Notes under the pieces: model-generated
What the model was told of the DNA's origin: nothing
The model's database searches: none
The model's input: only the letters and a program-made list of their open reading frames with translations
NCBI RefSeq assembly: GCF_902141845.1
Contig: NZ_CABFPH010000001.1
Coordinates: 1 to 64,000, forward strand
Source: Methylobacterium symbioticum
GTDB taxonomy: Bacteria; Pseudomonadota; Alphaproteobacteria; Rhizobiales; Beijerinckiaceae
Length of the DNA stretch: 64,000 nucleotides
Reading direction: 5' to 3'
Part shown: piece by piece, positions 8,315 to 17,153 of the stretch
Position numbering within the stretch: the first letter of the stretch is position 1
How the letters are laid out: every line of letters starts with the position of its first letter
Made by a program: the position numbers and the translations under genes

Positions 8315-8827
8315 ATGTCCGAGACTGCGAAGAAGACCGATCCCAAGCTTTGGGACAGGGTCAAGAAGAAGGTCACCAGCTCGCCCAAGGGCGGGAAGCC
8401 TGGCCAATGGTCGGCCCGCAAGGCGCAGATGGCCACTCAGGAATACAAGAAGGCGGGCGGCGGTTACGCAGGGAAGAAATCGGACGACAATCACCTCACC
8501 CAGTGGACGGATGAGGAATGGGGTACGAAGTCCGGGCAGGAGAGCGGCAAGACGGGCGAGCGCTATCTGCCGAAGAAGGCCCGCGAACGGCTCTCCGACG
8601 ACGAGTACGCCCGCTCGACCGCGAAGAAGCGCGCCGACAGCGCCAAGGGGCAGCAGTTCTCGAAACAGCCGAAGGACGTGGCCCGAAAAGCGGCCTCGGC
8701 GCGCGGAGGAACGGGATCGGCGAAGGAGCCGACCAAGGCGGAGCTGATGAAGAAGGCTCGGGCCCAGGGCGTCTCCGGCCGCTCAAGCATGTCGAAAGCC
8801 GAACTCGCGCGCGCCGTCCACGCCTGA
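8315..8827 (+). CDS. DUF5872 protein with C-terminal Rho-N/SAP-like motif
   Basis: A 170-residue, strongly basic, Lys-rich soluble protein. Residues ~8-110 match the DUF5872 pattern (LWDRVKKKVTSSPKGGKPGQ, WSARKAQMATQEYKKAGGGY, LTQWTDEEWGTKSG, GERYLPKKARERLSDDEYA). The last ~35 residues (TKAELMKKARAQGVSGRSSM then SKAELARAV) look like a Rho N-terminal/SAP-type helix-turn-helix that often binds nucleic acid. As I recall, DUF5872 also occurs in algae and large DNA viruses, and no function is known. A nucleic-acid-associated role is inference from charge and the SAP-like tail. The ATG at 8315 is preceded by GAGG about 10 bases away. It is divergent from argC and convergent with the transglycosylase gene. 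Confidence 0.8.
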   Translation: MSETAKKTDPKLWDRVKKKVTSSPKGGKPGQWSARKAQMATQEYKKAGGGYAGKKSDDNHLTQWTDEEWGTKSGQESGKTGERYLPKKARERLSDDEYARSTAKKRADSAKGQQFSKQPKDVARKAASARGGTGSAKEPTKAELMKKARAQGVSGRSSMSKAELARAVHA

Positions 8828-8845
8828 GTTCCCATCCTATCAGAC

Positions 8846-8893
8846 GCCCGTTCCATCTTCACGCCGAGGCGAAGGTGCGTCGATGGAACGGGC
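8846..8893. terminator. Long hairpin between two convergent genes
   Basis: Perfect 12-bp arms, GCCCGTTCCATC (8846-8857) and GATGGAACGGGC (8882-8893). A 24-base spacer between them contains its own short CGCC/GGCG stem. It sits 18 bp past the DUF5872 stop and 38 bp from the convergent transglycosylase stop, so a bidirectional terminator is likely. There is no clear T tract. Confidence 0.55.
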
Positions 8894-8931
8894 CGGACGC
8901 CGATCCGGGTCCCGCCCGGCCGGCTCGTCCC

Positions 8932-9741
8932 TCACTCGCCGTCGATGCGCCGGCCGATGATGGCGATGGCCTGCTGGTAGACGGAGGCCGAGTTCCAGCC
9001 CTGGATCGCGGCGAAGTTCGGCTGACCTGGCTGATAGCCGGCACCGGCACGCCAGCCGTGGCCCTTGAGGAAGTTCGCCGTGGAATTCAGCGCCGTGCCG
9101 ACATTGTCGAGACTGCCGCCTGTGCCGTAGGTCAGCACGTTCTTCGGCAGGAACTGCGTGTGCCCGACCTCGCCATGTGCGGCCCCGCGTGTGCTCGCGG
9201 TGAGGATGCCGCGGTCGACGAGCTGCAGGGCCGCGTAGAGCTGGTCGGTGAAGTAGGCGGAGCGCCGGCAATCGTAGGCCAAGGTCGCCACCGCGGACAG
9301 CGTGTTGACGTTGCCTTTCACGGCGCCGAAGCCGGTCTCCATGCCCCAGATCGCGAGGAGGGGCCCGGGCGGGACGCCGTAGCGCTGCTCGATCGCGTCG
9401 AACAGGGCGGCGTTCTGCGCCTTCAGCGAGCGCCCGCGCGAGACGATGGCGTTGGCGCCGCGCTTGGCCATGAACTGGTCGAGGGAGAGCCGGAAGCTCT
9501 TCTGGCCCCGGTCGGCCGAGATGGTCGCGGTCGAGTAGGAGGTCCCCATCAGGACGGCGAGGCTCTGCGCGCTCGCCCGGCCGCGGGCCTCCTCGGCGAA
9601 TTCGCGCTTCCAGGCCTCGAATCCGGCGGCGGTGTTGCCGCATTGCGCGGCTTGCGCCTGGCCGGCCACGCCCAGCCCTACGCCCATCAGCGCGGCACCG
9701 GCCAAGGCCGCGACGCCGACCCGTCGCTTGATCTCGCTCAC
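8932..9741 (-). CDS. Lytic murein transglycosylase, MltB/SLT_2 type
   Basis: A 269-residue exported peptidoglycan hydrolase that cleaves MurNAc-GlcNAc bonds to 1,6-anhydroMurNAc products. The signal peptide is ~residues 1-31 (ALMGVGLGVAGQAQA). The catalytic Glu is in LLAIWGMETGFG, and the MltB-family blocks FMAKRGAN, GEVGHTQFLPKNVL and GGSLDNVGTALNSTANFL follow. The frame is open to 9852, but the GTG at 9741 has GAGAGGAG six bases upstream and gives a proper signal peptide, so I chose it. There is no lipobox, unlike E. coli MltB. Single-gene transcription seems likely. Confidence 0.88.
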   Translation of the reverse strand: MSEIKRRVGVAALAGAALMGVGLGVAGQAQAAQCGNTAAGFEAWKREFAEEARGRASAQSLAVLMGTSYSTATISADRGQKSFRLSLDQFMAKRGANAIVSRGRSLKAQNAALFDAIEQRYGVPPGPLLAIWGMETGFGAVKGNVNTLSAVATLAYDCRRSAYFTDQLYAALQLVDRGILTASTRGAAHGEVGHTQFLPKNVLTYGTGGSLDNVGTALNSTANFLKGHGWRAGAGYQPGQPNFAAIQGWNSASVYQQAIAIIGRRIDGE

Positions 9742-9911
9742 ACGTGACTCCTCTCGCAGATGGACCGCGCGCGGCCACCGGGAGCGTGTCCCGACGCGGG
9801 CACGCCGCCGGCCCGGAAACAGTGTCCGGGGCCAGCATATAGGGTCTGTCACGATGCCTGCCGAGCTTCAGCCGGCAACGTTGGTGGCGACCGTGCCCTC
9901 GCGAGCACGGT

Positions 9912-11807
9912 TCACGGTCTTGTGATGGCCAGTCGGCCGTCCGGGCCGCCGGCCTGACGCAACCCGCCGCCCCAACGACGGCGGCGCACGGACCAGGCGT
10001 AGCGGGCATCCCCGTCCAGCAGGTGGGCATGGTCGGAGAGGCGGTTGCGCTCGAGCCAGGCCAGAGCGGATTCGAGCTCGGCGAGGGTCATCGTCGCGCG
10101 CTCCTTGCCGACGACGCGCTTGAGCACGGCGTTGTAGCGGTGGGCGAGGTTCCCGCCGCGCGGGGCCTGCCAGGCGGCCTCGTCTTCCACGGCCTGGGCC
10201 GCGACCTGCGCGGTGATGCGCTGGCGCAGCACCCGCTCGGTGAGGGAGGGCGGCGCGTCGAGCGAGACGGCCGGGCCCTGCCGGGGCTTGGGCTGGGGCC
10301 CCTCCTCCGCGGGGCGCGGGCGCAGCATCGCGTAGCGCAGGCCGAGGGCGTTGCTCTCCAGCGGCGTGATGCCGGGCGGCGGCTCGTCGCGCCACGGCAG
10401 GGGACCGGTGCGGATCGCGGTGACTGCCGGCTTCTGGCGGGGCCGGCTGGCGCTGCCCTGCTCGGTCTCCAGTTCCTCGCGGAAGCGGGCGAACAGCGGG
10501 TCGTCCGGGTGGAAGACCAGCGCCTGCTGGTCGGCGTAGGCACCGGCCTGCGGATCGACCCGGGTGGCCCGGGCGAGCATCTGCTCCAGCCAGGGCCGCG
10601 AGCGGATATGGGTCAGGGCGGCCACCACCGCGACTTCGGGCGCGTCGAGCCCCTCATAGGCCATGGCCACCGTGACGAGCACGGCGGGCTCGGGCAGCAG
10701 GCGGAAGGCGGCGAGCGCCGCGTGCGAGTCCTGGATCGACGAGGTCGCGATGCGCACGTCGCGCTCGGCCTGGGGGCCCGGCATCCAGCCCTGCAGCGTC
10801 TCCAGATAGCGCCGCGCGCTCGCCTGATCGGGCGCGACGACGAGGAGCTTGCCGAGGCCCGGCGCGCTCGCACCGGCTTCGAGGCCGCGCTCCGCCCGTC
10901 GGAGGGCGCGGATGCGGCGCGTGGCGTGGAAGGCCTCGCCGAGAAGGTCGCGAGCGAAGCCCGTACGCAAGGCGGTGAACAGGGCGGGCCGCGTCGTCTC
11001 GCGCAGGCCGCCCGCGAGCCGGTGCGGGCCGACGCGGGGTGCCTCCCCCGCCGGCCGGCCGCCTTCAAGCCAGCTCGCCTCCCCGTCGAGCGCTCCGAAG
11101 CTCACCGGCAGCACCGCCCGCTCGGCGAGCGCCTGCGACCGGGAATAGCCGATGACGGCGAAGCCCGGCGCGTCGAGGTCGATCTCCGGCGCGCGGCCGG
11201 CGCCGCCGGGATGATAAGGCAGCCCGAGGATGCGCCGCCCGTCCGCCCGCTCCAGGGTGCCCGACAGGAACAGGCGCAGGCGCGCCGCCCGGAAGAGCGG
11301 CAGCATCGCCCGGCTCCAGGCGCCGGCCTCGGCCTCCTCATCCGGGGCTTCGGCGGTGCGGGACGAGCCCGGCACCGGCAGGTGGTGGACCTCGTCCACC
11401 ACGAGGAGGGTCGCGTGGGCCCGCGCCTCGGCGAGGTGCAGGGCGGGGGCCGCCGCGACTGCCTGATAGGTGGTGACGTAGCCCGAGAGGCCGCGGCAGG
11501 GATCGGGCTCATTGTCGGCGGCGCGCACGCTGAGGCCGTGCCCGAGGGCGCTGCGCCAGGCCGGATCGGCGAAGGCCTCCTCCGCCTGAAGCCGGAGGGA
11601 GTCGCGCGGCACCACCCAGACCACGCGCTCGACCCGCCCCGCGGCGATCAACTCGGCGGCGGCGATGACCGGCAGCAGCGACTTGCCGCCACCCGGCGTG
11701 ACCGCGGCGAGGATATCCGTGACCGCAGCGGCCTCGCCGCGGGCGATCGCCGCCACGAGGTCGCGCAGCGTGCGCTGGTGCGAGCGGAGCGGGCGTGTCT
11801 CGGTCAA
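9912..11807 (-). CDS. DEAD/DEAH-box SF2 helicase-like ATPase, unassigned
   Basis: A 631-residue protein with an SF2 helicase core. Motif I is TPGGGKS at residues ~37-43, motif Ia is in VVWVVPRDSLRLQ, motif II is DEVHH at 138-142, motif III-like is FLSGT, and motif VI is QMLARATRVDP near residue 410. The type resembles the helicase subunits of type III restriction and DNA-repair systems, but no methylase, nuclease or recognition subunit is adjacent. The C-terminal ~200 residues are not recognised. The frame opens at a TTG (11807); no earlier start fits, and the first ATG is far inside the core, so TTG initiation is inferred. It follows the DUF2252 gene by 75 bp on the same strand. Confidence 0.8.
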   Translation of the reverse strand: MTETRPLRSHQRTLRDLVAAIARGEAAAVTDILAAVTPGGGKSLLPVIAAAELIAAGRVERVVWVVPRDSLRLQAEEAFADPAWRSALGHGLSVRAADNEPDPCRGLSGYVTTYQAVAAAPALHLAEARAHATLLVVDEVHHLPVPGSSRTAEAPDEEAEAGAWSRAMLPLFRAARLRLFLSGTLERADGRRILGLPYHPGGAGRAPEIDLDAPGFAVIGYSRSQALAERAVLPVSFGALDGEASWLEGGRPAGEAPRVGPHRLAGGLRETTRPALFTALRTGFARDLLGEAFHATRRIRALRRAERGLEAGASAPGLGKLLVVAPDQASARRYLETLQGWMPGPQAERDVRIATSSIQDSHAALAAFRLLPEPAVLVTVAMAYEGLDAPEVAVVAALTHIRSRPWLEQMLARATRVDPQAGAYADQQALVFHPDDPLFARFREELETEQGSASRPRQKPAVTAIRTGPLPWRDEPPPGITPLESNALGLRYAMLRPRPAEEGPQPKPRQGPAVSLDAPPSLTERVLRQRITAQVAAQAVEDEAAWQAPRGGNLAHRYNAVLKRVVGKERATMTLAELESALAWLERNRLSDHAHLLDGDARYAWSVRRRRWGGGLRQAGGPDGRLAITRP

Positions 11808-11882
11808 GGAGCGGGGCGCGGCAACCGGCGGATCATGCCGGCACCGTGGCCCAAGCGGAACGTTTTGTGAATCCTTGCGACC

Positions 11883-13367
11883 TCAGAAATGCGGATCGTC
11901 CGCCGCCTCGAGCCGCCCTTCGCCGATCGCCGCGCGGAAGCGCTCGTAATCCGCCTCGTTGCGGTCGCCGTAGGCACGCGCCCAGTCGGCGAGCGCTTCC
12001 TTGAGGTCGGTGTTGCCGTCGCGCCCGCAATAGCCGCCGATCGCCGCCGCGTCGCCGGTGCGGGCATGGGCGCGGGCGAGCAGCGCGCCGTAGGCCCAGG
12101 AGAAGTACCGCAGCGGCTCGCCGCGCAGGCAGGAGACCGGGATGTCGCCCTTCATGTTCTTCATCTGGCGCACGTAGAAGGGCCGCCCATCGATGCTGGT
12201 CCAGCCGAGCAGCGGGTCGCCCACCGCCTGCAGCAGGCGCTGCCCGTAGATGACGCGCTCGCCCTCGTGGCTGGCATAGGGCTCGGGCATGCCCGGGAGG
12301 TAGGGTGCGTTGGCCGGGCGCACCGCCTCCTTCACTTGGAGGAAGAGCGCGTCCTGGTCGGAATTGCCGCAGAGCAGCGCCACATAGGCCCGGGTGCCGA
12401 CGCTGCCGACCCCGACCACACGGTGGGCCACGTCCACCACATGGTAGCGGCTCAGCATGAAGCGGCGCTCGCGCGGCAGGGTCTCGGCATAATGCTCGAG
12501 CCCGGTGATCACCCCCTCGCGCACCTCCTCCGAGACGGGCGTGAGGATCGGCGGATCGTCGCGGAAGCGCCAGCCGCCATCGACCCGGCGCTCGCCGATC
12601 CGCTCGAGCAGGCTGCGGTTGTGGCGCTTCTTCGCCTTGGCCACGGCCTTCAGCACGACCTCCTGGGAATGGTCGTCGATATCGATGCCGGAGATGGCGA
12701 GCTGGTCGGCGCGGGTGGCCTGATACCAGACGTCGAGGGAGCCCTGTGGCGCCAGCTCCGTCATGGTGTGCTGGTAGCCGCCGACCGCGGCGAGCACCCC
12801 TGCCCGGCGCTCGCCCGGCGCCGTGCCGTCGTCGCGTCCGGCGATCTCGATGCTGGCGACGAGACGCTTGAGGTCCCATTCCCAAGGCCCGACCGTGACC
12901 TCGTCGAAATCGTTGAGATCGAGCACCACGTCGCGCTGCGGCGTGCCGAACAGGCCAAAATTCGCGATATGCGCATCGCCGTTCATGACCACGCCGATCT
13001 CGCTGTTCGGCGAGCGGGCGAGGTCCCAGGCCATCACCGGCGCGGCCCCGCGCAGGAAGGCGAAGGGCGAGGAGGCCATGCGGGCAACCCGCAAGGGGAT
13101 CAGATGCGCCTGCCGTCCCTCATGCGCGGCCTCGATCAGGCTCACCGGATCGGGCCGGTCCTCCGGCAGGTCGAGCACGGCATGGGCCTGGTGCGGAACC
13201 GCCTCTCGCAGGCGCTTGCCGGCTGCGCGACGCTTCTCCCAGGGCTCGCCACTGCCGCGCAGGTCGATCTGCGGGTAGTCGGCGAGCGGCTCGAGGACGA
13301 TCTCCTCCGGCGCCTCGTCCAGAGCCGCCTGGGTCGCCTCCAGCTCGAACGCCTGCTCTCGCTCCAT
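11883..13367 (-). CDS. DUF2252 family protein
   Basis: A 494-residue cytoplasmic protein of the DUF2252 family, whose core resembles aminoglycoside-phosphotransferase/kinase folds. Seen motifs are FAFLRGAAPVMAWDLA, GDAHIANFGLF, LDLNDFDEVTVGPWEWDLKR, VGVGSVGTRAYVALL and a C-terminal GYCGRDGNTDLKEALADWA. The GDAHxxNFG and DFD blocks mimic the catalytic and metal loops of that kinase superfamily. The substrate is unknown. A GTG lies 7 codons upstream, but the ATG at 13367 is the more natural start. It is divergent from the PAP2 gene, with about 225 bp between. Confidence 0.87.
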   Translation of the reverse strand: MEREQAFELEATQAALDEAPEEIVLEPLADYPQIDLRGSGEPWEKRRAAGKRLREAVPHQAHAVLDLPEDRPDPVSLIEAAHEGRQAHLIPLRVARMASSPFAFLRGAAPVMAWDLARSPNSEIGVVMNGDAHIANFGLFGTPQRDVVLDLNDFDEVTVGPWEWDLKRLVASIEIAGRDDGTAPGERRAGVLAAVGGYQHTMTELAPQGSLDVWYQATRADQLAISGIDIDDHSQEVVLKAVAKAKKRHNRSLLERIGERRVDGGWRFRDDPPILTPVSEEVREGVITGLEHYAETLPRERRFMLSRYHVVDVAHRVVGVGSVGTRAYVALLCGNSDQDALFLQVKEAVRPANAPYLPGMPEPYASHEGERVIYGQRLLQAVGDPLLGWTSIDGRPFYVRQMKNMKGDIPVSCLRGEPLRYFSWAYGALLARAHARTGDAAAIGGYCGRDGNTDLKEALADWARAYGDRNEADYERFRAAIGEGRLEAADDPHF

Positions 13368-13593
13368 CCCGACCGTCCCGCTCCACACGCGTCAGCTTAG
13401 ACAACACCTATTCCCCGGCCTACGGGGATGAAGTCGCAGTCTCGCACGTATCACCACGATTTCCCGCCTCGCAGAACCAAGCGGCGGCCCGCGCGTATCC
13501 CCCGGGCTGTGCGATCCGAGCGCTCGGAAGCCCGTATGGTTTCCGGTACGGCGAAGACGCATCACGAACCGATATGTGGAGAATGGGGGGCGG

Positions 13594-14646
13594 ATGCGTT
13601 CGGTCGAGGCAGGGCAGACCCGGCGGGCCGGGCTCGCGCGGCAGGACGATGTCAGGCCCCCACGACCGAACCTCCTTCACACCGCCCGGCGCTTCTCCGC
13701 GGGGGTGGCGGCTCCTCATCTCGTGCTCTGGCTCGCCGCCCTCCTGATCTGCGGCATCGATGCAATCTGGCTCGCGGCCTCCGGCATCGCCCTCGATCCG
13801 GCGACCCCGATCGCCCTGGCAGCCCTCGTCGCGGTGCTGCTCGTGGCCGCCGCCGGTCTCGGCGGGCTCAAATCCGAGCCGAGCCTGCGCGGGATGGCGC
13901 TCGCGAGCGCGGCCCTGATCGCCTTCACCGTGCCGGTCGCGATCCTCCATTACCTCGCAGCAACCCTCGCCCTGCCTCTCATCGACGCCGATCTCGCGCG
14001 GGCCGAGGCCGCGATCGGCTTCGACTGGCCCGCCTGGCTCGCCTTCCTCGAAGCCCATCCCGGACTGAACTGGTGGCTGTCGCTCGCCTATCATTCGAGT
14101 GGACCGCAGGTGGCGCTGGTCGTCATCGTGCTCGCCGCGACGCGCCGGCTCGGCCGGCTCTGGTCCTATGTCCGTCTGTTCTGTGCGACGCTCCTGGCCG
14201 TTGTGGCGGTTTCCGCGCTGTTGCCGGCGGCGGGCGCCTACGCGCATTACGCGCCCCGGGCGATGCCGAGCGAGGCGATCGAGACGATCGGCGCGCTCTG
14301 GCATCTCGACGCGCTGGAGCATCTGCGGACGGGCAGTTTCACGGTCTTGCGGATCAGCGAGATCCGCGGGCTCGCGACCTTTCCCTCCTTCCACGCCTGC
14401 CTCGCCATCCTGACGGCCTGGGCGCTGGCACCGGTCCGGGTGGTCGGCCCCGTCGCGGCCATGCTCAACGCAGCGATCACGCTGGCGGCGATCGCGTCCG
14501 GCGGCCATTACCTGCCGGACATCCTGGCTGGCGGCGCGCTCGCAGGCGCGGCACTCGCGCTCCGCCACCTCGCGCGCACCGCCGAGATCGCGGCGCGGCC
14601 CGAAACGCAAGAGGGCCAGCTCGTCGGCCGGCCCTCTCCATCATGA
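13594..14646 (+). CDS. PAP2-family membrane phosphatase (Aur1/Ipt1-like)
   Basis: A 350-residue integral membrane protein with six or more hydrophobic segments. It carries the PAP2 catalytic blocks C2 (FPSFHACLAI) and C3 (GGHYLPDILAG). The KX6RP C1 block is not evident, as in the inositolphosphotransferase-like branch. Such enzymes remove or transfer phosphate on lipid phosphates at the membrane. A role in undecaprenyl-phosphate or phospholipid turnover is only a guess. An in-frame GTG at 13576 gives six more residues. The ATG at 13594 is preceded by GGAG and a G-rich run. It ends 134 bp before the convergent small exported protein gene. Confidence 0.85.
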   Translation: MRSVEAGQTRRAGLARQDDVRPPRPNLLHTARRFSAGVAAPHLVLWLAALLICGIDAIWLAASGIALDPATPIALAALVAVLLVAAAGLGGLKSEPSLRGMALASAALIAFTVPVAILHYLAATLALPLIDADLARAEAAIGFDWPAWLAFLEAHPGLNWWLSLAYHSSGPQVALVVIVLAATRRLGRLWSYVRLFCATLLAVVAVSALLPAAGAYAHYAPRAMPSEAIETIGALWHLDALEHLRTGSFTVLRISEIRGLATFPSFHACLAILTAWALAPVRVVGPVAAMLNAAITLAAIASGGHYLPDILAGGALAGAALALRHLARTAEIAARPETQEGQLVGRPSPS

Positions 14647-14780
14647 CCTTCATCCTACCGGTTCGCACAGCATCACCGAGCCCATCCTGTCCCCTGATCC
14701 TGAAGCAGCCGCTTCGCTCGGCGGCATCGGCAGGAGATCCGGGATCGGCACGAGACGGATGCCGTCCGTCTCGCAGGCCC

Positions 14781-15059
14781 TCAGTAGGGATATCCGTAAT
14801 AATGCCGGGGCGGCTGCACGCGGCGATAGCGCGGTGCCTCGTCGTAATCGTCCCCATAGCCGTAGGTCCGAAGATAGGGGTCGGTCCGCGGATTGCGGTA
14901 ATTGCCGTTGTTCACCCCCGCCGAACGATCGTTGCCGTTGAGGGCCGAGTAGGGCGACAGGCCGCTTCCGGAATCGCTGTTGCCCCAGGCAAGCGCGGCG
15001 CCGGAACTGCCGGCCGCCAGCGCTCCGGCGAGAAGCGCGGTGGCGATGACCTGCTTCAT
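14781..15059 (-). CDS. Small exported protein, Asn/Tyr/Arg-rich
   Basis: A 92-residue protein. A clear Sec signal (MKQVIATALLAGALAAGSSG, cleavage near AALA-W) is followed by a short low-complexity mature part. That part is rich in Gly, Asn, Tyr and Arg (NGNDRSAGVNNGNYRNPRTD) and ends PPRHYYGYPY. The ATG at 15059 has an excellent Shine-Dalgarno (CAGGAGATTCAC). The upstream open frame is non-coding in character. No domain is recognised. It is probably a periplasmic or cell-surface peptide. It is convergent with the PAP2 gene and divergent from the HD hydrolase. Confidence 0.72.
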   Translation of the reverse strand: MKQVIATALLAGALAAGSSGAALAWGNSDSGSGLSPYSALNGNDRSAGVNNGNYRNPRTDPYLRTYGYGDDYDEAPRYRRVQPPRHYYGYPY

Positions 15060-15231
15060 GTGAATCTCCTGATCGTTGCCTTCGTCTCGTCCATGCGAAC
15101 GGGAAGCGGCAGGCGATGTTCCGTGATCGCACCGCGCCGATCCAGGGGTCTCGGCACTCCTCCGCGACACGGCGCGCCTTACCTCTTCTTCGACCGGAGG
15201 CGCCCGGCGATCGCGCGCGAGGACCTGGGTG

Positions 15232-16170
15232 ATGTTCGACGCCATGAAGATCCTCGCCGACGCCCTCGGCGCGCATCTCGCGCAGACCTATCTGCGCACC
15301 TTCGGACGGCGCGAGCCGCGCTACGCTGAGGTGATCGAGGAATCGGCACGGCTGACCGTCGAGCGCATCGTCGGAAGCGACGCGCTCTATCACGACGCGT
15401 ACCACACCGCCCTCGTGACGCTGGTCGCGCAGGATATCCTGCGCGGCCGGTTCCTCAGTCAGGGAATCTCACCGGAGGATTGGCTGCATGCGATCGTCGC
15501 GGCCCTCTACCACGATATCGGCTTCGTGCGCGGCGTCTGCTCGGGGGACCGGGACGGCCATTTCATCATCGACGCCGCGGGTCATACGGTCGACCTGCCC
15601 CGCGGCGCCTCGGACGCGGCGCTCGGCCCCTATCATGTCGAGCGCTCGAAGATCGCCGTGCGTGAGCGCTTCCGCAACCATGACCTCGTCGATCCCGAGC
15701 GGGTGGCCCGCGCGATCGAGTTGACGCGTTTTCCCGTGCCGCTGGACGCGGACCACGCCGAGACGGCGACCGAGGCCGGCCTGATGCGTGCGGCCGACCT
15801 GATCGGGCAGCTCGGCGATCCGCTCTATCCCCGCAAGCTCAACGCCCTGTATCAGGAATTCGCCGAGGTCGGGCTGAACGCGCAGCTCGGCTACAGCAAC
15901 CCCGCCGACGTGGCCGAATGCTACCCGGCCTTCTTCTGGTCGAAGGTCGAGCCGGTGATCGGCGACGGCATCCGCGCCCTGGACCTGACGGTGGATGGAC
16001 GGCGCTGGGTCGCCAACCTCTACGCCCACGTCTTCGCCATGGAGCACGACCGCCGCCGGATGGGGCCGCATCCCGGGCTCAAAGCAGCGGCGCCCCACGA
16101 TCTCTCGGAGCCTGTCCGCACGGACCGGCCGAGTATTCTTCCGGCCGACCCCTTCTCGACCTCATCCTGA
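15232..16170 (+). CDS. HD-domain metal-dependent phosphohydrolase
   Basis: A 312-residue cytoplasmic protein with an HD-type metal site: His in LYHDAYHTALV, the His-Asp pair in AALYHDIGFV, and downstream ligands around FRNHDLVD and EAGLMRAADLIGQLGDP. HD-domain enzymes hydrolyse phosphoesters, including nucleotides and cyclic nucleotides. No partner domain (GGDEF, PAS or similar) is present, so the substrate is open. A GTG directly precedes the ATG at 15232. GAGGA about 8 bases upstream supports either. The gene converges on rfbA with a 95-bp gap. Confidence 0.82.
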   Translation: MFDAMKILADALGAHLAQTYLRTFGRREPRYAEVIEESARLTVERIVGSDALYHDAYHTALVTLVAQDILRGRFLSQGISPEDWLHAIVAALYHDIGFVRGVCSGDRDGHFIIDAAGHTVDLPRGASDAALGPYHVERSKIAVRERFRNHDLVDPERVARAIELTRFPVPLDADHAETATEAGLMRAADLIGQLGDPLYPRKLNALYQEFAEVGLNAQLGYSNPADVAECYPAFFWSKVEPVIGDGIRALDLTVDGRRWVANLYAHVFAMEHDRRRMGPHPGLKAAAPHDLSEPVRTDRPSILPADPFSTSS

Positions 16171-16265
16171 GGCCCCGCCTTGCAGCCGACGCCTCAGGAC
16201 CAGGCGGTCAAAGGGCAGTCGCGGAAGCTTCGAACGATGATCGGCCGATCGCGCCGACCAAGCTA

Positions 16266-17153
16266 TCAGACCGGCGGTGCAGGATGATGCTCGCGGGCGA
16301 GGCGGAGCAGGTTCTGGCCGTATCCGGTCTTGGCGAACATCTCGCCGCGAGCGACCAGCTGCGCCTTGTCGATGAAGCCCTGCAGGAACGCGATCTCTTC
16401 GAGACACGCCACCTGAAGGCCTTGGCGATGCTGAATCGTGCGCACGAATTCCGAGGCCTCCAGCAGGCTGTCATGCGTGCCGGTATCGAGCCAGGCGTAG
16501 CCGCGGCTCATCCGCTCCACGTGGAGCTGGCCCCGCTCCAGATAGGCCTCATTCACGCTGGTGATCTCGAGCTCGCCCCGCGGTGAAGGCTTCACCGCGG
16601 CCGCGATGTCGAGGACTTGGTTGTCGTAGAAATACAGGCCGGTGACCGCCCAGGTCGATTCCGGCTCCTTTGGCTTCTCCACGAGCCGCGTCGCACGGCC
16701 CGCGGCGTCGAGGGTGACCACGCCGTAGGCCTGCGGGTTGTCGACATGATAGGCGAAGACCGTCGCGCCCTGCTTGCGGCTGGCCGCGCGGCCGAGCAGC
16801 TCGCCCATGCCGGCACCGAAGAACAGGTTGTCGCCGAGGATCAGCGCCACGTCGTCGTCACCGACGAAGTCGCGGCCGATGATGAAGGCCTGGGCCAGAC
16901 CTTCCGGCCGCGGCTGCACCGCGTAGCTGAAGGACAACCCGAACTGTTCACCGGTCCCGAACAGGCGCTGATAATTGCCGAGATGCTCCGGCGAAGAGAT
17001 GATCAGGATCTCGCGGATACCGGCGAGCATCAGCACCGAGACCGGATAGTAGATCATCGGCTTGTCGTAGACCGGCAGCAGCTGCTTGTTGATCGACAGC
17101 GTGGCGGGGTGCAGCCGCGTGCCGGAGCCGCCGGCCAGGACGATGCCCTTCAT
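16266..17153 (-). CDS. rfbA: Glucose-1-phosphate thymidylyltransferase
   Basis: RfbA/RmlA makes dTDP-glucose from dTTP and glucose-1-phosphate, the entry step to dTDP-L-rhamnose. At 295 residues it is standard length. The nucleotidyltransferase signature [11 protein letters not shown] is at residues ~8-18, with [22 protein letters not shown] (metal Asp) and EKPKEPES. It is the last gene of the rfbCBDA unit: its ATG overlaps the rfbD stop by 4 bp (ATGA), implying translational coupling. The frame is open upstream, but that is rfbD in another frame. Confidence 0.96.
   Translation of the reverse strand: MKGIVLAGGSGTRLHPATLSINKQLLPVYDKPMIYYPVSVLMLAGIREILIISSPEHLGNYQRLFGTGEQFGLSFSYAVQPRPEGLAQAFIIGRDFVGDDDVALILGDNLFFGAGMGELLGRAASRKQGATVFAYHVDNPQAYGVVTLDAAGRATRLVEKPKEPESTWAVTGLYFYDNQVLDIAAAVKPSPRGELEITSVNEAYLERGQLHVERMSRGYAWLDTGTHDSLLEASEFVRTIQHRQGLQVACLEEIAFLQGFIDKAQLVARGEMFAKTGYGQNLLRLAREHHPAPPV

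Noticed and set aside
8840..10030. A 396-codon minus-strand frame over the transglycosylase gene
   Set aside because: Same strand, different phase. The transglycosylase frame has signal peptide, catalytic Glu and ribosome site; this one is Arg-rich noise.
8932..11807. Prophage remnant (transglycosylase plus helicase)
   Set aside because: The transglycosylase is a chromosomal MltB-type with signal peptide. No integrase, capsid, portal or attachment repeats are present, and flanking genes are ordinary.
9912..11807. Type III restriction system
   Set aside because: Only the helicase-like part is visible. No Mod methyltransferase or PD-ExK nuclease motif is seen in or near it.
16230..16250. GATCGGCCGATC palindrome between the HD hydrolase and rfbA genes
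   Set aside because: A short perfect palindrome in a GC-rich convergent gap can arise by chance, and no spacer or T run supports an operator or terminator.
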